The notes under the pieces are model-generated. The model saw only the letters and a program-made list of their open reading frames with translations. It ran no database searches and was not told the origin of the DNA. The position numbers were made by a program, and so were the translations under genes. Shown here one piece after another: positions 54,289 through 64,000 of a DNA stretch of 64,000 bases. Where the stretch lies: NCBI GenBank assembly GCA_031315865.1, contig JALDRJ010000002.1, positions 124,001-188,000 of the forward strand, written 5' to 3'. This DNA is from Nitrospirales bacterium. GTDB taxonomy: Bacteria > Nitrospirota > Nitrospiria > Nitrospirales > UBA8639. Positions within the stretch are counted from its first letter, which is position 1; each line of letters opens with the position of its first letter.

Positions 54289-56136
54289 TTACAGCTTGAG
54301 CTGTTCTAAATTCCGGACAGCCCCTTTATCGGCGCTCGTCGTTAGGGCGGCATAGGCCTTAAGGGCGGAAGACACCACACGGCTTCGAACTTCGGTCGGC
54401 ATCCACGCATCGTGCCCTTTGGCTTTCATTCGCCCACGACGCTCGACTAATTCGTCATCGGACACGTTGAGATGAATCGTTCGTTTGGGGATATCGATCT
54501 GTATTTCATCACCCTCTTCCACAAGGCCGATCGCGCCCCCCTCTGCCGCTTCAGGGGAAACATGGCCGATGGAAAGACCCGATGTACCGCCTGAGAACCG
54601 GCCGTCGGTCAGAAGGGCGCAAGCCGCACCCAAGCCTTTAGATTTGAGATAGCTAGTCGGGTACAACATTTCCTGCATCCCTGGCCCTCCCTTCGGGCCT
54701 TCATACCGGATGACGACAACATCCCCTGCCAAGATTCGATTATCGAGAATGGCCTCAACGGCAGAATCTTGTGATTCAAAAACGCGCGCGGGGCCAGAAA
54801 AGACCCAAAGCTTCTCATCGACACCGGCCGTTTTCACGATACAGCCGTTTTTGGCGATGTTGCCATAGAGCACGGCGAGACCGCCCTCTCGGCTATAGGC
54901 ATGTTGGATATCGCGAATACATCCATTCTGCCGATCAAGATCCAAGGTCTCATAACGGGTGTCTTGGCTAAAGGCCGTTTGGGTGGGAATTCCAGCGGGC
55001 CCGGCCCGAAAGAACTTCTTGACAGCCTCGCTCTTCGTCACGGCCACATCCCAGTGCTCGAGTGAATCCCCAAGCGATTCACTATGCACACTCTTCACCT
55101 TCATGTTCAGCAAGCCACCTCGATTGAGCTCACCAAGAATTCCCATCATCCCGCCGGCTCGATGCACGTCTTCCATATGATACGTATCGATTGCTGGAGC
55201 CGCCTTACAAAGATTGGGAACCTTTCGCGACAACTGGTCAATATCCTGCAACGTAAAGTTCACTCCCGCCTCCTGCGCCGCCGCGAGCAAATGCAGGATC
55301 GTGTTGGTGGATCCTCCCATGGCGATGTCCATGCTCATGGCATTCGCGAACGCCTCATACGACGCAATGCTTCGAGGAAGGACTGATCCATCATCCTTTT
55401 CATAGTAACGTTTACAGAGTGCGACGATCTGACGGCCGGCTTCCAAGAACAATTCTTTTCGATCGGCATGCGTGGCCAGTAATGACCCATTACCGGGCAA
55501 CGCTAGCCCCAACACTTCCGTCAGACAATTCATGGAATTCGCGGTAAACATCCCGGAACAAGACCCGCATGTGGGGCAGGCCGATCGTTCATATTCCTCC
55601 ACTTCGCCATCAGACAGCTTGTCGTCTGCAGCTTTGACGATGGCATGAATGAGATTCGTATGATGATCCGCTAACTTCGTGCGTCCCGCTTCCATCGGTC
55701 CCCCGGAAACAAAAATGGTCGGGATATTCAACCGCAACGTCGCGTTCAACATGCCGGGAGTGATCTTGTCGCAGTTCGAGATACACACGAGGGCATCAGC
55801 GCAATGGGCGTTTACCATGTATTCGACAGAGTCCGAGATGATATCTCTGGATGGCAGACTGTACAGCATCCCGTCATGGCCCATCGCAATGCCATCATCG
55901 ATCGCGATCGTGTTGAATTCTTTGGCGACGGCTCCGGCCTTTTCGATTTCCCTGGCCACTAATTGACCTAAGTCATGTAAATGCACATGACCAGGCACAA
56001 ACTGGGTAAACGAATTGGCGATCGCGATAATGGGTTTGCCAAAGTCATCATTCTTCATTCCAGTCGCCCGCCAAAGGGCACGGGCACCGGCCATATTCCT
56101 GCCTTGGGTAGAGGTCTTTGATCGAAGTGGGGGCAT
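54289..56136 (-). CDS. ilvD: Dihydroxy-acid dehydratase
   Basis: A 615-residue iron-sulfur enzyme of valine, isoleucine and pantothenate synthesis. It dehydrates 2,3-dihydroxy acids to 2-oxo acids. Cluster cysteines lie in [12 protein letters not shown] and [18 protein letters not shown]. Other family marks are [45 protein letters not shown] and [15 protein letters not shown]. The length fits the long E. coli type. It is a single gene; no leader peptide or other ilv genes are beside it. Confidence 0.96.
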   Translation of the reverse strand: MPPLRSKTSTQGRNMAGARALWRATGMKNDDFGKPIIAIANSFTQFVPGHVHLHDLGQLVAREIEKAGAVAKEFNTIAIDDGIAMGHDGMLYSLPSRDIISDSVEYMVNAHCADALVCISNCDKITPGMLNATLRLNIPTIFVSGGPMEAGRTKLADHHTNLIHAIVKAADDKLSDGEVEEYERSACPTCGSCSGMFTANSMNCLTEVLGLALPGNGSLLATHADRKELFLEAGRQIVALCKRYYEKDDGSVLPRSIASYEAFANAMSMDIAMGGSTNTILHLLAAAQEAGVNFTLQDIDQLSRKVPNLCKAAPAIDTYHMEDVHRAGGMMGILGELNRGGLLNMKVKSVHSESLGDSLEHWDVAVTKSEAVKKFFRAGPAGIPTQTAFSQDTRYETLDLDRQNGCIRDIQHAYSREGGLAVLYGNIAKNGCIVKTAGVDEKLWVFSGPARVFESQDSAVEAILDNRILAGDVVVIRYEGPKGGPGMQEMLYPTSYLKSKGLGAACALLTDGRFSGGTSGLSIGHVSPEAAEGGAIGLVEEGDEIQIDIPKRTIHLNVSDDELVERRGRMKAKGHDAWMPTEVRSRVVSSALKAYAALTTSADKGAVRNLEQLKL

Positions 56137-56391
56137 CTCACAAACTCCTGTGTGTTGAAAGCTGTTTACGTGCTGCTTGCATGCTGAAAGATAATGTCAG
56201 AGATTCTAGCATCATTGGCCCACATCTGAGAAATAAGCCCCCTGTCCCAACTTTAGAGCTCTTCACAAACATTACCATTTGATCATTTCGTTGACTCTAT
56301 TCGACTGAAAACAGTAAACAGAATCCCACGATGAACGGACAGATTATGGCGTCGAACGATACATGATCTTCTATCGCGAGGAGGAAAAGCT

Positions 56392-57228
56392 ATGAAGGTA
56401 AAACACCATGTTCTGTATCTGCTGACCACCTTGTCATTGTTGGCTCCTAGCGGAGTTTGGGCAATGCCATTTCTGCCGGATTTCAATGCGGCCACATTCA
56501 TCCCCGGTGCTCCCATCGACAACGCGTACTTCCCAATAGTCACAGGCGTCAGTCAAACCTACCAAGGACAGAAGGAGGAGGATGGGGAGATCGTCACAGA
56601 GAAGTTCACATTTTCCAATCTGGGTCCTGGGCCGACGATACTTGGAGTCCAGACCACCATACAGCGTGACCGCGCATTCGAAGATGGTGTGATCGTCGAA
56701 GATACGTTTGACTATTATGCGCAGGACACGGTCGGCAATGTCTGGTACTTTGGGGAAGATGTCACCAACTTTGTCTATGACGACGACGGCAATCTGATTG
56801 AAACAAACAATGAAAGCGCATGGAGAGGTGGCGTCAACGATGCGCTGCCTGGATTCATCATGCCCGCTGACCCCATCGTGGGATTCAATTACCGGCAAGA
56901 ATTCGCACTTCAGGACGAAGCTGTAGACGAAGCCACGATCTTTTCACTCGGAAATACCGTCTCACTCAGTATCGGCGAGTTCACGAATACCCTGCAAATC
57001 TTGGAAGAAAACGGATTGGACCCCGATGCCAGGGAATTTAAATACTATGCTCCCGGACTGGGCCTGATTTTGGTCGAAGAAGGCCTGACTCCAAATTTAC
57101 AGGATCATGAATTTCGTGTGGAATTGGTTTCTTCCGTCCCGGAACCTTCGACAGTGGTATTGATGGGATCAGGTCTGGCCGGACTGATGGGTTGGAGGTA
57201 CCGAAAAAGCAAAGGGTGTTCAGATTGA
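56392..57228 (+). CDS. Exported PEP-CTERM protein
   Basis: A 278-residue protein with a signal peptide (residues 1-24, ending GVWA), a beta-rich acidic mature part without cysteines, and a C-terminal PEP-CTERM tag: VPEPSTVVLMGSGLAGLMGW followed by RYRKSK. Such tags are recognised by exosortase (EpsH/XrtA), cleaved and attached or released at the surface, commonly in bacteria that make exopolysaccharide. The exosortase gene is not in this window. GAGGAGG eight bases before the ATG fixes the start. The mature part is not a family I can name. Confidence 0.85.
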   Translation: MKVKHHVLYLLTTLSLLAPSGVWAMPFLPDFNAATFIPGAPIDNAYFPIVTGVSQTYQGQKEEDGEIVTEKFTFSNLGPGPTILGVQTTIQRDRAFEDGVIVEDTFDYYAQDTVGNVWYFGEDVTNFVYDDDGNLIETNNESAWRGGVNDALPGFIMPADPIVGFNYRQEFALQDEAVDEATIFSLGNTVSLSIGEFTNTLQILEENGLDPDAREFKYYAPGLGLILVEEGLTPNLQDHEFRVELVSSVPEPSTVVLMGSGLAGLMGWRYRKSKGCSD

Positions 57229-57235
57229 AAAACCA

Positions 57236-57267
57236 GGGGAGATGCCTTCGTCCGCCTGGATCTCCTC
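57236..57267. terminator. Bidirectional-looking hairpin between convergent genes
   Basis: GGGGAGAT pairs with ATCTCCTC (one G-T pair) across a 16-base loop, with an alternative CCAGG/CCTGG pairing inside. It lies just after the PEP-CTERM stop and overlaps the porin stop, so it may end both transcripts. Confidence 0.5.
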
Positions 57268-58366
57268 AAAATCCCACCGTCAATTGTGAGCCTATCATAT
57301 GATGGCTCTGTAGCTCGTTGTCCAGATCGTCGAAGGCGAAGTCGTTCTGGTAGGTTCCATAGAGATAGTCGATGGCCACACTCAAATTGTTAAAAGGCCG
57401 CCACGTTGCCGCCACGCCATATTGCCATTTCGGTTCATCTGCTAACTCATCGCTGAACTCTAAGCGAAGGGCGAATTGCAGAAAATTGACTGGAAAATAA
57501 GCCAGCTCAAAATTTGAAGAAAAGGGCTTATTGGCGTTCTTGTCAAACTCCTGAAACCTCTTCATGGCCTTCAGTGCCTCTACGGTCAATTCAAATGGAG
57601 GCATTCCTATCCGGGTATACACATTCCAGGCCGGGACACGACGCTGATAGGTATTGTTGTAGTCCAGGAGCAATGCGTCCTGACTTTCGGCAAGATCGGA
57701 AAGATACCCGGCGCCGATTATCAGCGACTCATCGTTCGACGTGTATTCAAGACTGAGACCCCAGTCAACTGCATTTTGGGTCTTTTGCTTATCGGCTTTA
57801 CTTTCAAACACGTACGCTGCGAGTTCCACAGAATCCCAAAACGTGTAGTCGAGTTGGACAGCTCTTCCTCGCGTCTGACCAAATTCCAACAACGGTCCTG
57901 TCACAAAATGGCTATAATAGGCACCAAAAGGCACATAGAGCTGGCCAAGCTTAAAGCCGAAATCGGCGAGGTCGATTCCGATGAGGCCTTCGTCCAGCTC
58001 TTGATAGTGCCGACGGCCGTTTTCTTCCACCGCAAACAGCACCTCGGCTTCAAACCATTCCCCGTATTGAACCTCAAAGCCAAGCTCGACGGCCAATTCG
58101 GGATCTGGATCGTCGTTTGAATTCCTCCCGGCACGCACGCGATTAGCCCGGTATTCTTTTTCTAGATCCATGACGCCGCCAATCTTCAGCCACTCGGTGA
58201 CCTGCTTGCCAAGACCAGCCTCTCTTCGCTCTTCCGGACTTCTGTAAATTCTCACGGGGTCACTTGACGATGGTTCTAAGGCCTTCCTCGTCTGCTCTTG
58301 CGCACCGGCGAAGCTTGGGCCAAGAACAAGCAGAAACAGGAGAGAACAGAGAAAAGACATAAACAT
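57266..58366 (-). CDS. Outer-membrane porin-like protein (LbtU/phosphate-porin type)
   Basis: A 366-residue protein with a signal peptide (residues 1-22, ending GAQ), a short periplasmic part including a coiled stretch and a barrel of alternating strands with aromatic girdles (YVPFGAYYSHFVTGPLLEFG, WQYGVAATWRPFNN), ending in GSQLTVGF with C-terminal Phe. The pattern resembles LbtU-type and related porins that pass metal chelates or anions; no substrate can be set. It is divergent from the OmpR/HK pair at 58644, whose target it could be. Confidence 0.8.
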   Translation of the reverse strand: MFMSFLCSLLFLLVLGPSFAGAQEQTRKALEPSSSDPVRIYRSPEERREAGLGKQVTEWLKIGGVMDLEKEYRANRVRAGRNSNDDPDPELAVELGFEVQYGEWFEAEVLFAVEENGRRHYQELDEGLIGIDLADFGFKLGQLYVPFGAYYSHFVTGPLLEFGQTRGRAVQLDYTFWDSVELAAYVFESKADKQKTQNAVDWGLSLEYTSNDESLIIGAGYLSDLAESQDALLLDYNNTYQRRVPAWNVYTRIGMPPFELTVEALKAMKRFQEFDKNANKPFSSNFELAYFPVNFLQFALRLEFSDELADEPKWQYGVAATWRPFNNLSVAIDYLYGTYQNDFAFDDLDNELQSHHMIGSQLTVGF

Positions 58367-58643
58367 TCAGGAATCGATCCGTCAACGGGCGTTTACTTAG
58401 GTAGTAGCTTTTGTATTCTAGGGTGCCAAGTTCCCGGTTGCGAAGCAATCACGCTGCGGGAAGTTCATCATATGGTAATGTTGTCACATATCAGGTTTCG
58501 CTATGATGGAATGATAAGCATGGCTTTTAACATTATCGGTAAGGTCATGAAATTCGTGCAGGCGATGATACGGAAAGAATTGTGGACAAGACGCATGACA
58601 ATGAGACGTTGGCCATGTGGGATAAGGTGTCAAGGGGAAAAAC

Positions 58644-59324
58644 ATGAGAATCCTATTGGTTGAAGATGATCGCGTCATCGCTGATTTTATTCAAAAAGGC
58701 ATGAAAGAAGCTGGCTTTACGATTGACCATGTAGAAGACGGTATGAGGGGTCTTGAAGCATTACTCTATGAGAGTTATGACCTGGCAATTCTTGATCTGA
58801 TGTTGCCCCGGTTAGATGGCCTTTCAGTGCTTGGCCAGCTCCGGGAGCAAAAAAAAGCGCTCCCCATCCTCATCCTGAGCGCCAAGCGATCAGTCGATGA
58901 ACGGGTAGACGGTCTTCGCCATGGTGGAGACGACTACCTCACAAAGCCATTTTCATTCAGCGAGTTGCTCGCGCGTGTTGAATCTCTACTACGCAGAAGC
59001 CAACGGATCACCGAGCCCACGAGCCTTACGTATGAAGACCTCTCCATCGATCTGCTTGCGCGCACGGCCAAACGGGCCGGAAAGAAGATCGACTTGCAAC
59101 CCAAGGAGTTTGCCTTGCTGGAATACCTGATACGCAATTCTGGTAACGTTGTTTCCAAGACGATGATCATGGAACGTGTCTGGGATTACAACTTTGACCC
59201 TGGAACCAACGTGGTGGAAGCGCGCATCAGCAAACTCCGTGAAAAGGTCGACAAAGACTTTCACAAGCCGCTGATCCACACGATCAGGGGGCTCGGGTAC
59301 GTTCTGAGGGATAACGATGCGTAA
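58644..59324 (+). CDS. OmpR/PhoB-family response regulator
   Basis: A 226-residue regulator. The receiver has ILLVEDDRVIADF, phospho-acceptor Asp in LAILDLMLPRLDG, Ser in ILSAKR and Lys in YLTKPF. The winged-helix DNA-binding domain has LQPKEFALLEYLIRNSGNVV and VWDYNFDPGTNVVEARISKL, a form common in CusR/CopR-like regulators. AGGGG lies before the ATG. The kinase gene overlaps its end by eight bases. Metal sensing is a reasonable guess given the class, though the copper genes are 18 kb away. Confidence 0.93.
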   Translation: MRILLVEDDRVIADFIQKGMKEAGFTIDHVEDGMRGLEALLYESYDLAILDLMLPRLDGLSVLGQLREQKKALPILILSAKRSVDERVDGLRHGGDDYLTKPFSFSELLARVESLLRRSQRITEPTSLTYEDLSIDLLARTAKRAGKKIDLQPKEFALLEYLIRNSGNVVSKTMIMERVWDYNFDPGTNVVEARISKLREKVDKDFHKPLIHTIRGLGYVLRDNDA

Positions 59325-60720
59325 GGTTCCTAAGACATTAACCTTTCGCTTGACGCTTTCCTACGCTTCTGCCTTTCTGCTCTCTGCCATCGCAAGCCTC
59401 GGCGTGTTGTATTTTTCCATCAACAGCATCTTGAGTAATCGCATGGACGAAGATTTAGAAGAAGATATCGTGGAATACCGCGACCTTTACCAGTCAGAAG
59501 GGAAAGAGAGGGTGCTGAAAGAACTTGAGCGTGAAGCCACATCGAGTGATCAGGGCAAGATGTTCATTCGATTGATGACGGATACGGGTCAGCCAATCTT
59601 TGCCTCTGACTTGTCAGACTGGGACGGATTGAACACCGACCAGCGATATGTTCAAGACGTCATGGGAGCGAAGGCTGGACATCGCATAGACACGCTTGAG
59701 CTGCCTGACCAGGAGTATCCTGCGAGGGTCGCCTATGGCCTGATCGGCCCTGATCTCATCTTGCATATTGGAGAGTCTCAGGAAGAGACCGAAGAAATCA
59801 TGGACGTACTGCTTCTGGTTTTCGCGGGGATGTTTTGTATCGCAATTCCCATAGCCTCTGGGATTGGATGGGTGATCGCCAGAAAGGCGGTCGCGGGCAT
59901 TGAGGAAGTGAGTCATGCGGCGGTGGATATCGAGAAAGGGCAGCTTGACCGCCGTGTCACGATCACCAATCAGGGGGAAGAAGTCCAGAAGCTCGTAGAT
60001 ACGTTTAACGCCATGGCGGAACGCATTCGAACCCTCATCTCGGAAATGCGTGAAATGACAGATAATATTGCCCATGACCTTCGCAGTCCGTTGTCACGAA
60101 TTCGCGCTATTTCAGAACAGGCTCTCTCATCGGCAAACAGTGAAGAAGACTATCATTCGGCCGCGTCCGATACGCTCCAAGAATGCGATCGCCTCCTTCA
60201 CTTGATCAATACGACCTTAGATGTCGCCGAAGCTGAAGCCGGCGTGATGCAGACCGATCAAGAACCCGTCAACCTATCGACGCTCATCGAAGATGCCCGC
60301 GATCTCTTCGAGCCTGCCGCAGAAGAAAAAGGTATCGAATTGACATGTAAGCTCGACTCCGATTGCCGAATTCAGGGCAACCGGCAGATGCTTCAGCGCA
60401 TGATCGCGAATCTACTCGATAATGCGCTGAAATATACGCCATCTCATGGCAACATTTCGATCGGCCTCGTTGGCAGGCAACATGCTCTGCGGGTCACCGT
60501 GACTGACACCGGAATCGGCATTCAACCGGCTGATCAACGGCGCGTCTTTGACCGGTTCTTCCGGTGCGATCACAGTCGTGCTCAGGAGGGATGTGGTTTG
60601 GGTCTGAGTTTTGCCCGTGCCGTGGCCTGTGCTCACGGCGGCGACATCACGCTCGTCAGCGAACCTCCTCAGGGCAGCACATTCATCATCAACTTACCCC
60701 GGCTCGCCTCACATTCCTGA
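59317..60720 (+). CDS. HAMP-domain sensor histidine kinase (partner of the OmpR regulator)
   Basis: A 467-residue kinase with two transmembrane helices (about 12-38 and 163-187) around a periplasmic sensor loop of about 120 acidic residues. HAMP is at about 188-240. HisKA has the phospho-His in DNIAHDLRSPLSRIR, and the ATPase shows N-box MIANLLDNALKYTP, VTDTGIGI, FFRCDHSRAQEGCGLGLSF. The layout matches CusS-like kinases. It overlaps the regulator gene, so they form an operon. Confidence 0.93.
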   Translation: MRKVPKTLTFRLTLSYASAFLLSAIASLGVLYFSINSILSNRMDEDLEEDIVEYRDLYQSEGKERVLKELEREATSSDQGKMFIRLMTDTGQPIFASDLSDWDGLNTDQRYVQDVMGAKAGHRIDTLELPDQEYPARVAYGLIGPDLILHIGESQEETEEIMDVLLLVFAGMFCIAIPIASGIGWVIARKAVAGIEEVSHAAVDIEKGQLDRRVTITNQGEEVQKLVDTFNAMAERIRTLISEMREMTDNIAHDLRSPLSRIRAISEQALSSANSEEDYHSAASDTLQECDRLLHLINTTLDVAEAEAGVMQTDQEPVNLSTLIEDARDLFEPAAEEKGIELTCKLDSDCRIQGNRQMLQRMIANLLDNALKYTPSHGNISIGLVGRQHALRVTVTDTGIGIQPADQRRVFDRFFRCDHSRAQEGCGLGLSFARAVACAHGGDITLVSEPPQGSTFIINLPRLASHS

Positions 60721-60889
60721 CACGTTCTTCCCGTATCTCACCTCCTGGTAATACAGCGATCATCTCGGGATGAACTTCGTCTAGTACTCTCCACTTCAAG
60801 CTTGGACGACGTCGAAACCTATTTTGTCCTTTCGGCGTTGAAATCACCTATCACACATGTTCAACAAAAAAACGACAGGAGGTATCACG

Positions 60890-61699
60890 ATGAGAAAAAC
60901 GACCGTTCAGTTACTTTTCCTTTCTTTAGCCATGTGCGCACTGTGGATGATCGGCATGGTTTCAGTCAGTTGGGCGAAAAATGATCACGAAGCTCCGTTT
61001 TCAAAAGCCGAATTGTTCTTTGAATTGAACAATACCGATGGCGATCTGGGCATTCATGCTTCGATCGATGGCGACCCATGGAAGAAGCTGACCATCGAAG
61101 ATCCCAGGGGAAGAAAGATGTTGAACATTCGAGCGAACGGTCGCCTGGAAGCCCAAGGAATGACTGAACTCTTTTTTGAGAGTGCCGAGCCGCAATTCGA
61201 AGACCTCTCCCCTCAAGAATTCTTCAGACGGTTCCCAGCGGGAACATATGAAATCGAAGGTAAAACGCTTGAAGGCAACGAACTTGGCAGTGAGACCAAA
61301 CTCACGCATGTAATGCCGGCGCCCCCGGAACCGACCGTGAATGCGTTGCCAGCAGCGCAGGTCTGCGACGCGGACGACCCTGGCTATGACGCCACCGTGA
61401 CACATGCTCCTGTGACGATTGCATGGCCGGCTGTGACCACTTCACATCCTGACCCTAACGGTGGTGGCGCCGGAATTCAGCCGCCAGTTCCGGTGGTAAT
61501 TCACAACTACGAGCTCGTGGTCGAAGTACTGAACCAGTCATTTCCCTCGAAATTTTATGTCATGCTCACCCCTGGGGAAACTTCGATAACGATTCCCGAG
61601 GAATTCATCGCATTGGGAACTGAGTTCAAGTACGAGGTGTTGGTCAGGGAAGAGAGTTTTAATCAAACGGCTATCGAGAGCTGCTTTGTCCTGGATTAA
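60890..61699 (+). CDS. Exported protein of unknown family with a fibronectin-type-like C-terminal part
   Basis: A 269-residue exported protein. The signal peptide is LLFLSLAMCALWMIGMVSVS, ending WAK. The mature N-terminal half (about 30-140) has ELFFELNNTDGDLGIHASID, a segment often seen in uncharacterised secreted proteins of environmental bacteria. The second half (about 155-269) reads as a single beta-sandwich (VTIAWPAVTTSHPDP, IHNYELVVEVLNQSF), similar to FN3 domains. AGGAGG lies seven bases before the ATG at 60890; the ORF is open from 60857. It follows the HK/regulator pair. Confidence 0.7.
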   Translation: MRKTTVQLLFLSLAMCALWMIGMVSVSWAKNDHEAPFSKAELFFELNNTDGDLGIHASIDGDPWKKLTIEDPRGRKMLNIRANGRLEAQGMTELFFESAEPQFEDLSPQEFFRRFPAGTYEIEGKTLEGNELGSETKLTHVMPAPPEPTVNALPAAQVCDADDPGYDATVTHAPVTIAWPAVTTSHPDPNGGGAGIQPPVPVVIHNYELVVEVLNQSFPSKFYVMLTPGETSITIPEEFIALGTEFKYEVLVREESFNQTAIESCFVLD

Positions 61700-62296
61700 G
61701 GGAGTTTTTTGAATGTGTCAACGAGAGCTATCAGCTCACTGTTGAGACTGGAAAAGCTCCGGTTTCGCAGTTGGACAGAAATCAGTGAATGGGATTGGAG
61801 AGCCCCTTTGCAGACCATACTTCTGCTCCCATCATCAGAAAGCATTGGTCGCATATTTTCCAGTCGATTACACTTCTGAAAATGAAGGTAATCGACAATG
61901 GGATCCACGAGCCTCACCAATCTCACCCAAAGAAGCTTGTCAGTTCAGAGTATACAGAGCTGGCAAGCTTCTTTGCGTTTCACCTATTCAGCGACCATAA
62001 CGGAGAAGTCATAAGAACGTGAAATACGCGCACACACGCAAGAGACAAACGCTCCTTCAATTCTGACGTGACGAGTTTGCCTTATCAAAGGTAACAGCTA
62101 ACAAACCCCTGCCATTTTCCTCAAAAACTACGCGGCGCCTTGTTCAGTTTAGCAATGTGTCTCGTAGGACAATGATTCCAAACGGAGCATAGAGTATTTC
62201 TATCCTCAACACTAAGAGGCTTCACATGTATTGACAGCAAATTTCAAAGGTGAGAAGGTTACAAAACATACGTGTCGTCACAAAAAACTCACAAAA
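61700..62296. other. Intergenic region before the transglycosylase gene
   Basis: About 600 bases. It contains a strong 16-base inverted repeat (61928-61975). Two short overlapping ORFs around 61785-62022 lack ribosome sites and span the hairpin, so they are not called. The rest should hold the promoter of the gene at 62297. Confidence 0.5.
61928..61975. repeat. Strong inverted repeat with 16-base arms
   Basis: Arms 61928-61943 and 61960-61975 pair over 16 bases with only one G-T pair; the loop is 16 bases. The right arm continues into CTTCTTTGCGTTT, mildly T-rich. It lies 229 bases after the secreted-protein gene, so it may be a distal terminator or a mobile-element relic. Confidence 0.65.
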
Positions 62297-64000
62297 ATGC
62301 TTATAATCGTGTCCAAAATAAAGGAACTAGCTCCAACTGGCCTGTACCTCATAGTTGTCATTGGGATGACGAGCCTGTGTTGGAACGTAGCGGCCGCTGT
62401 CGCCGAGCTCTGGCCAGCGAATCAATACTCGCAGACAGAAAGCCATGTTCAGCAAGAAACCTCCCATCGTTTTTTAGTGTCGAATGGCCGCTCCTATGCC
62501 ATGATGCCACTCGAGCGGAATCAACATGTCACCCGCATCATCGATTACTATCAACATGACATTCACGAGAGATTCCAGAAATACCTTGACCGATTCGAGG
62601 GGTACAAGAAGCTGGTTCAGCGCATTTTCAGAGAAACTGGATTACCGCCAGAGCTTGGGTATCTCTCGCTCGTCGAGAGTGGCTTTAACCCCAGGGCCCT
62701 CTCGCGGGCCAAGGCGTCAGGTCCCTGGCAATTCATGAAAGCCACTGGCCATCACTATGGGCTTCATGTGACATGGTATGTCGATGAACGTCGGGATCCG
62801 GTGAAGTCAACGCGCGCCGCGGCTCGCCACCTCAGAGACCTCTTTGAGAAATTCCAGGATTGGCCTCTGGCACTCGCGGCTTACAATGCGGGTGAGTCGA
62901 AAATTACCCGCGCTATCCGGAAAAGCGGGAGCCGGGACTTTTGGAAGATCCGGCAAACGCCGTACATCATGCAAGAAACCAAGGATTACGTTCCCAGTTT
63001 TATCGCGGCAGTGCTCATTGCTTCACAACCAGCCCGTTACGGATTTGCGCTCAATCAGACAACCTCGTATTCATACGCTGAAGCGTTAGTGAGGAAGCGT
63101 GCCCATCTCAAAGCTGTAGCAAACACGACCGGAATTTCCCTTAACGTCTTAAAGGATCTGAACCCGGAGCTTCTTCAAAACATCATTCCTATCGTGGACG
63201 TCGGATATTCGCTCAAAGTTCCTCTGGGAAAAGGCTCTCTCGTACGAGAGCGCCACGATCAAATCGAAACGTGGATAAAGCCACTTCCGGATTCTGCCAT
63301 GTGGTATCGGGTCCAGTTTGGGGAAACACTCGAAGACGTTGCCCGACAATTTGGTCTCACCAAACAGGCCCTCCGGCATCTCAATAACCTTAAGGAAGAC
63401 GAGGAGATTCTCTGGAACGACCGTCTGCGCTTGAGATTAGATGATGGGAGCGTCCCAGACGGACTCGAAATAGAACCGCCCCCCCCGCCCACCTGGTACC
63501 GGGTCCGGTTTGGAGACACGCTGGAATCGGTCGCCGAAAAATTTAATTTGACCGTCCCAACACTCCGGCGCCTCAACAATCTCGAGAAAGATCACAAGAT
63601 TCTCTGGAGCGACCGCCTGCGGGTCAGACCGGCCGAAGACGACGATCCCTCACTCGTCCCGAAAGCGGAACCGCCGCCGCCCCCGCCCACCTGGTATCGG
63701 GTCCGGTTTGGAGACACGCTGGAATCGGTCGCTAAGGAATTCAAGCTGACCGTATCAACACTCCGGCGCCTCAACAATCTCAAAAAAGACCATAAAATTC
63801 TCTGGAACGACCGCCTGCGGGTTAGACCGGCCGAAGACGACGACCTCTCACTCGTCCCAAAAGCCGGACCGCCGCCACCCCCGCCCACCTGGTATCGGGT
63901 CCGGTTTGGGGACACGCTGGAATCGGTCGCCGAAAAATTTAATTTGACCGTACTAACACTCCGGCGCCTCAACAATCTCAAGAAAGACCATAAGATTCTC
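62297..64000 (+). CDS. Lytic transglycosylase (MltD-like) with tandem LysM-like domains; 3' end beyond the window
   Basis: At least 568 residues, open to the window end. A signal or anchor helix lies at about 16-36. The SLT domain follows: catalytic Glu in [35 protein letters not shown], and [14 protein letters not shown]. It cleaves peptidoglycan glycan strands. From 63302 onward come four LysM-type units ([19 protein letters not shown], then [17 protein letters not shown]...) with PPPPPT linkers, which bind peptidoglycan. The last three are nearly identical. The start at 62297 lacks a ribosome site; GTG at 62309 is an alternative. Right end is cut. Confidence 0.88.
   Translation, partial: MLIIVSKIKELAPTGLYLIVVIGMTSLCWNVAAAVAELWPANQYSQTESHVQQETSHRFLVSNGRSYAMMPLERNQHVTRIIDYYQHDIHERFQKYLDRFEGYKKLVQRIFRETGLPPELGYLSLVESGFNPRALSRAKASGPWQFMKATGHHYGLHVTWYVDERRDPVKSTRAAARHLRDLFEKFQDWPLALAAYNAGESKITRAIRKSGSRDFWKIRQTPYIMQETKDYVPSFIAAVLIASQPARYGFALNQTTSYSYAEALVRKRAHLKAVANTTGISLNVLKDLNPELLQNIIPIVDVGYSLKVPLGKGSLVRERHDQIETWIKPLPDSAMWYRVQFGETLEDVARQFGLTKQALRHLNNLKEDEEILWNDRLRLRLDDGSVPDGLEIEPPPPPTWYRVRFGDTLESVAEKFNLTVPTLRRLNNLEKDHKILWSDRLRVRPAEDDDPSLVPKAEPPPPPPTWYRVRFGDTLESVAKEFKLTVSTLRRLNNLKKDHKILWNDRLRVRPAEDDDLSLVPKAGPPPPPPTWYRVRFGDTLESVAEKFNLTVLTLRRLNNLKKDHKIL
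63494..64000 (+). repeat. Tandem 198-base coding repeat (LysM units)
   Basis: Three successive units start at 63494, 63692 and 63890 (the last incomplete), each 198 bases and near-identical over the LysM core and Pro-rich linker. The unit before them (63302) is more divergent and 192 bases long. The array continues beyond the window. Confidence 0.85.

Noticed and set aside
61785-62022. Two overlapping short ORFs (71 and 77 codons) before the transglycosylase gene
   Set aside because: They span the strong inverted repeat, lack ribosome sites and have no recognisable features.
63494-64000. Regular direct repeats that could suggest a CRISPR-like or satellite array
   Set aside because: The 198-base period encodes LysM units in frame with the transglycosylase; there are no short repeats with unique spacers.

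Overview
The window looks like a chromosomal stretch of a Nitrospira-like bacterium (phylum Nitrospirota). This is an inference. It rests on a quinone-linked succinate dehydrogenase that uses an HdrB-like third subunit, a citrate synthase and ACT-malic enzyme next to it, many two-component and sigma-54 regulators, a PEP-CTERM protein, copper/nickel handling genes, and roughly balanced base composition. No rRNA, tRNA or CRISPR was found.

Layout. 1-522 and 532-1008: exported thioredoxin-like and DsrE-like proteins (minus). 1167-3270: NarL-type regulator and membrane histidine kinase. 3620-8790: two GAF/PAS sigma-54 activators, the second followed by a good sigma-54 promoter and a small exported protein. 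9061-17441: receiver proteins, YceI, DsbA-like, methyltransferase, Pal lipoprotein, VOC protein and an MFS transporter. 17600-19342: hybrid histidine kinase cut short by an in-frame stop. 19941-26235: ThiD, a putative HExxH lipoprotein, a membrane-anchored cytochrome c, an alpha/beta hydrolase, and DUF3422-DUF1499-MscS. 26291-27942: decayed DNA, with a REP-type transposase remnant and a frameshifted membrane-protein gene. 28229-32995: LemA, an M48 membrane protease, an E2-like protein that has lost its lipoyl lysine and catalytic histidine, and lipoyl synthase. 33126-36653: DUF2891 and hypotheticals. 36965-43825: metal island (copper oxidase CopA, CopB, TonB receptor, NikR, Spy-like protein). 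43996-50644: citrate synthase, malic enzyme and succinate dehydrogenase A-B-E. 50694-51539: an acidic protein coupled to a SET-domain methyltransferase. 52114-58366: FAH-family enzyme, SGNH hydrolase, IlvD, PEP-CTERM protein and a porin. 58644-60720: OmpR/HK pair. 60890-64000: a secreted protein and a lytic transglycosylase with tandem LysM units running off the right edge.

How it works together. The central-carbon block (citrate synthase, malic enzyme, SdhABE) is the metabolic core. The rest is mostly sensing, envelope maintenance and metal defence. The observations most worth following are the pseudo-E2 beside lipA, the apparent nonsense mutation in the hybrid kinase, the sigma-54 activator/promoter pair, the SET protein with its coupled acidic neighbour, and a rare shared motif near the DsrE operon and the cytochrome c gene.
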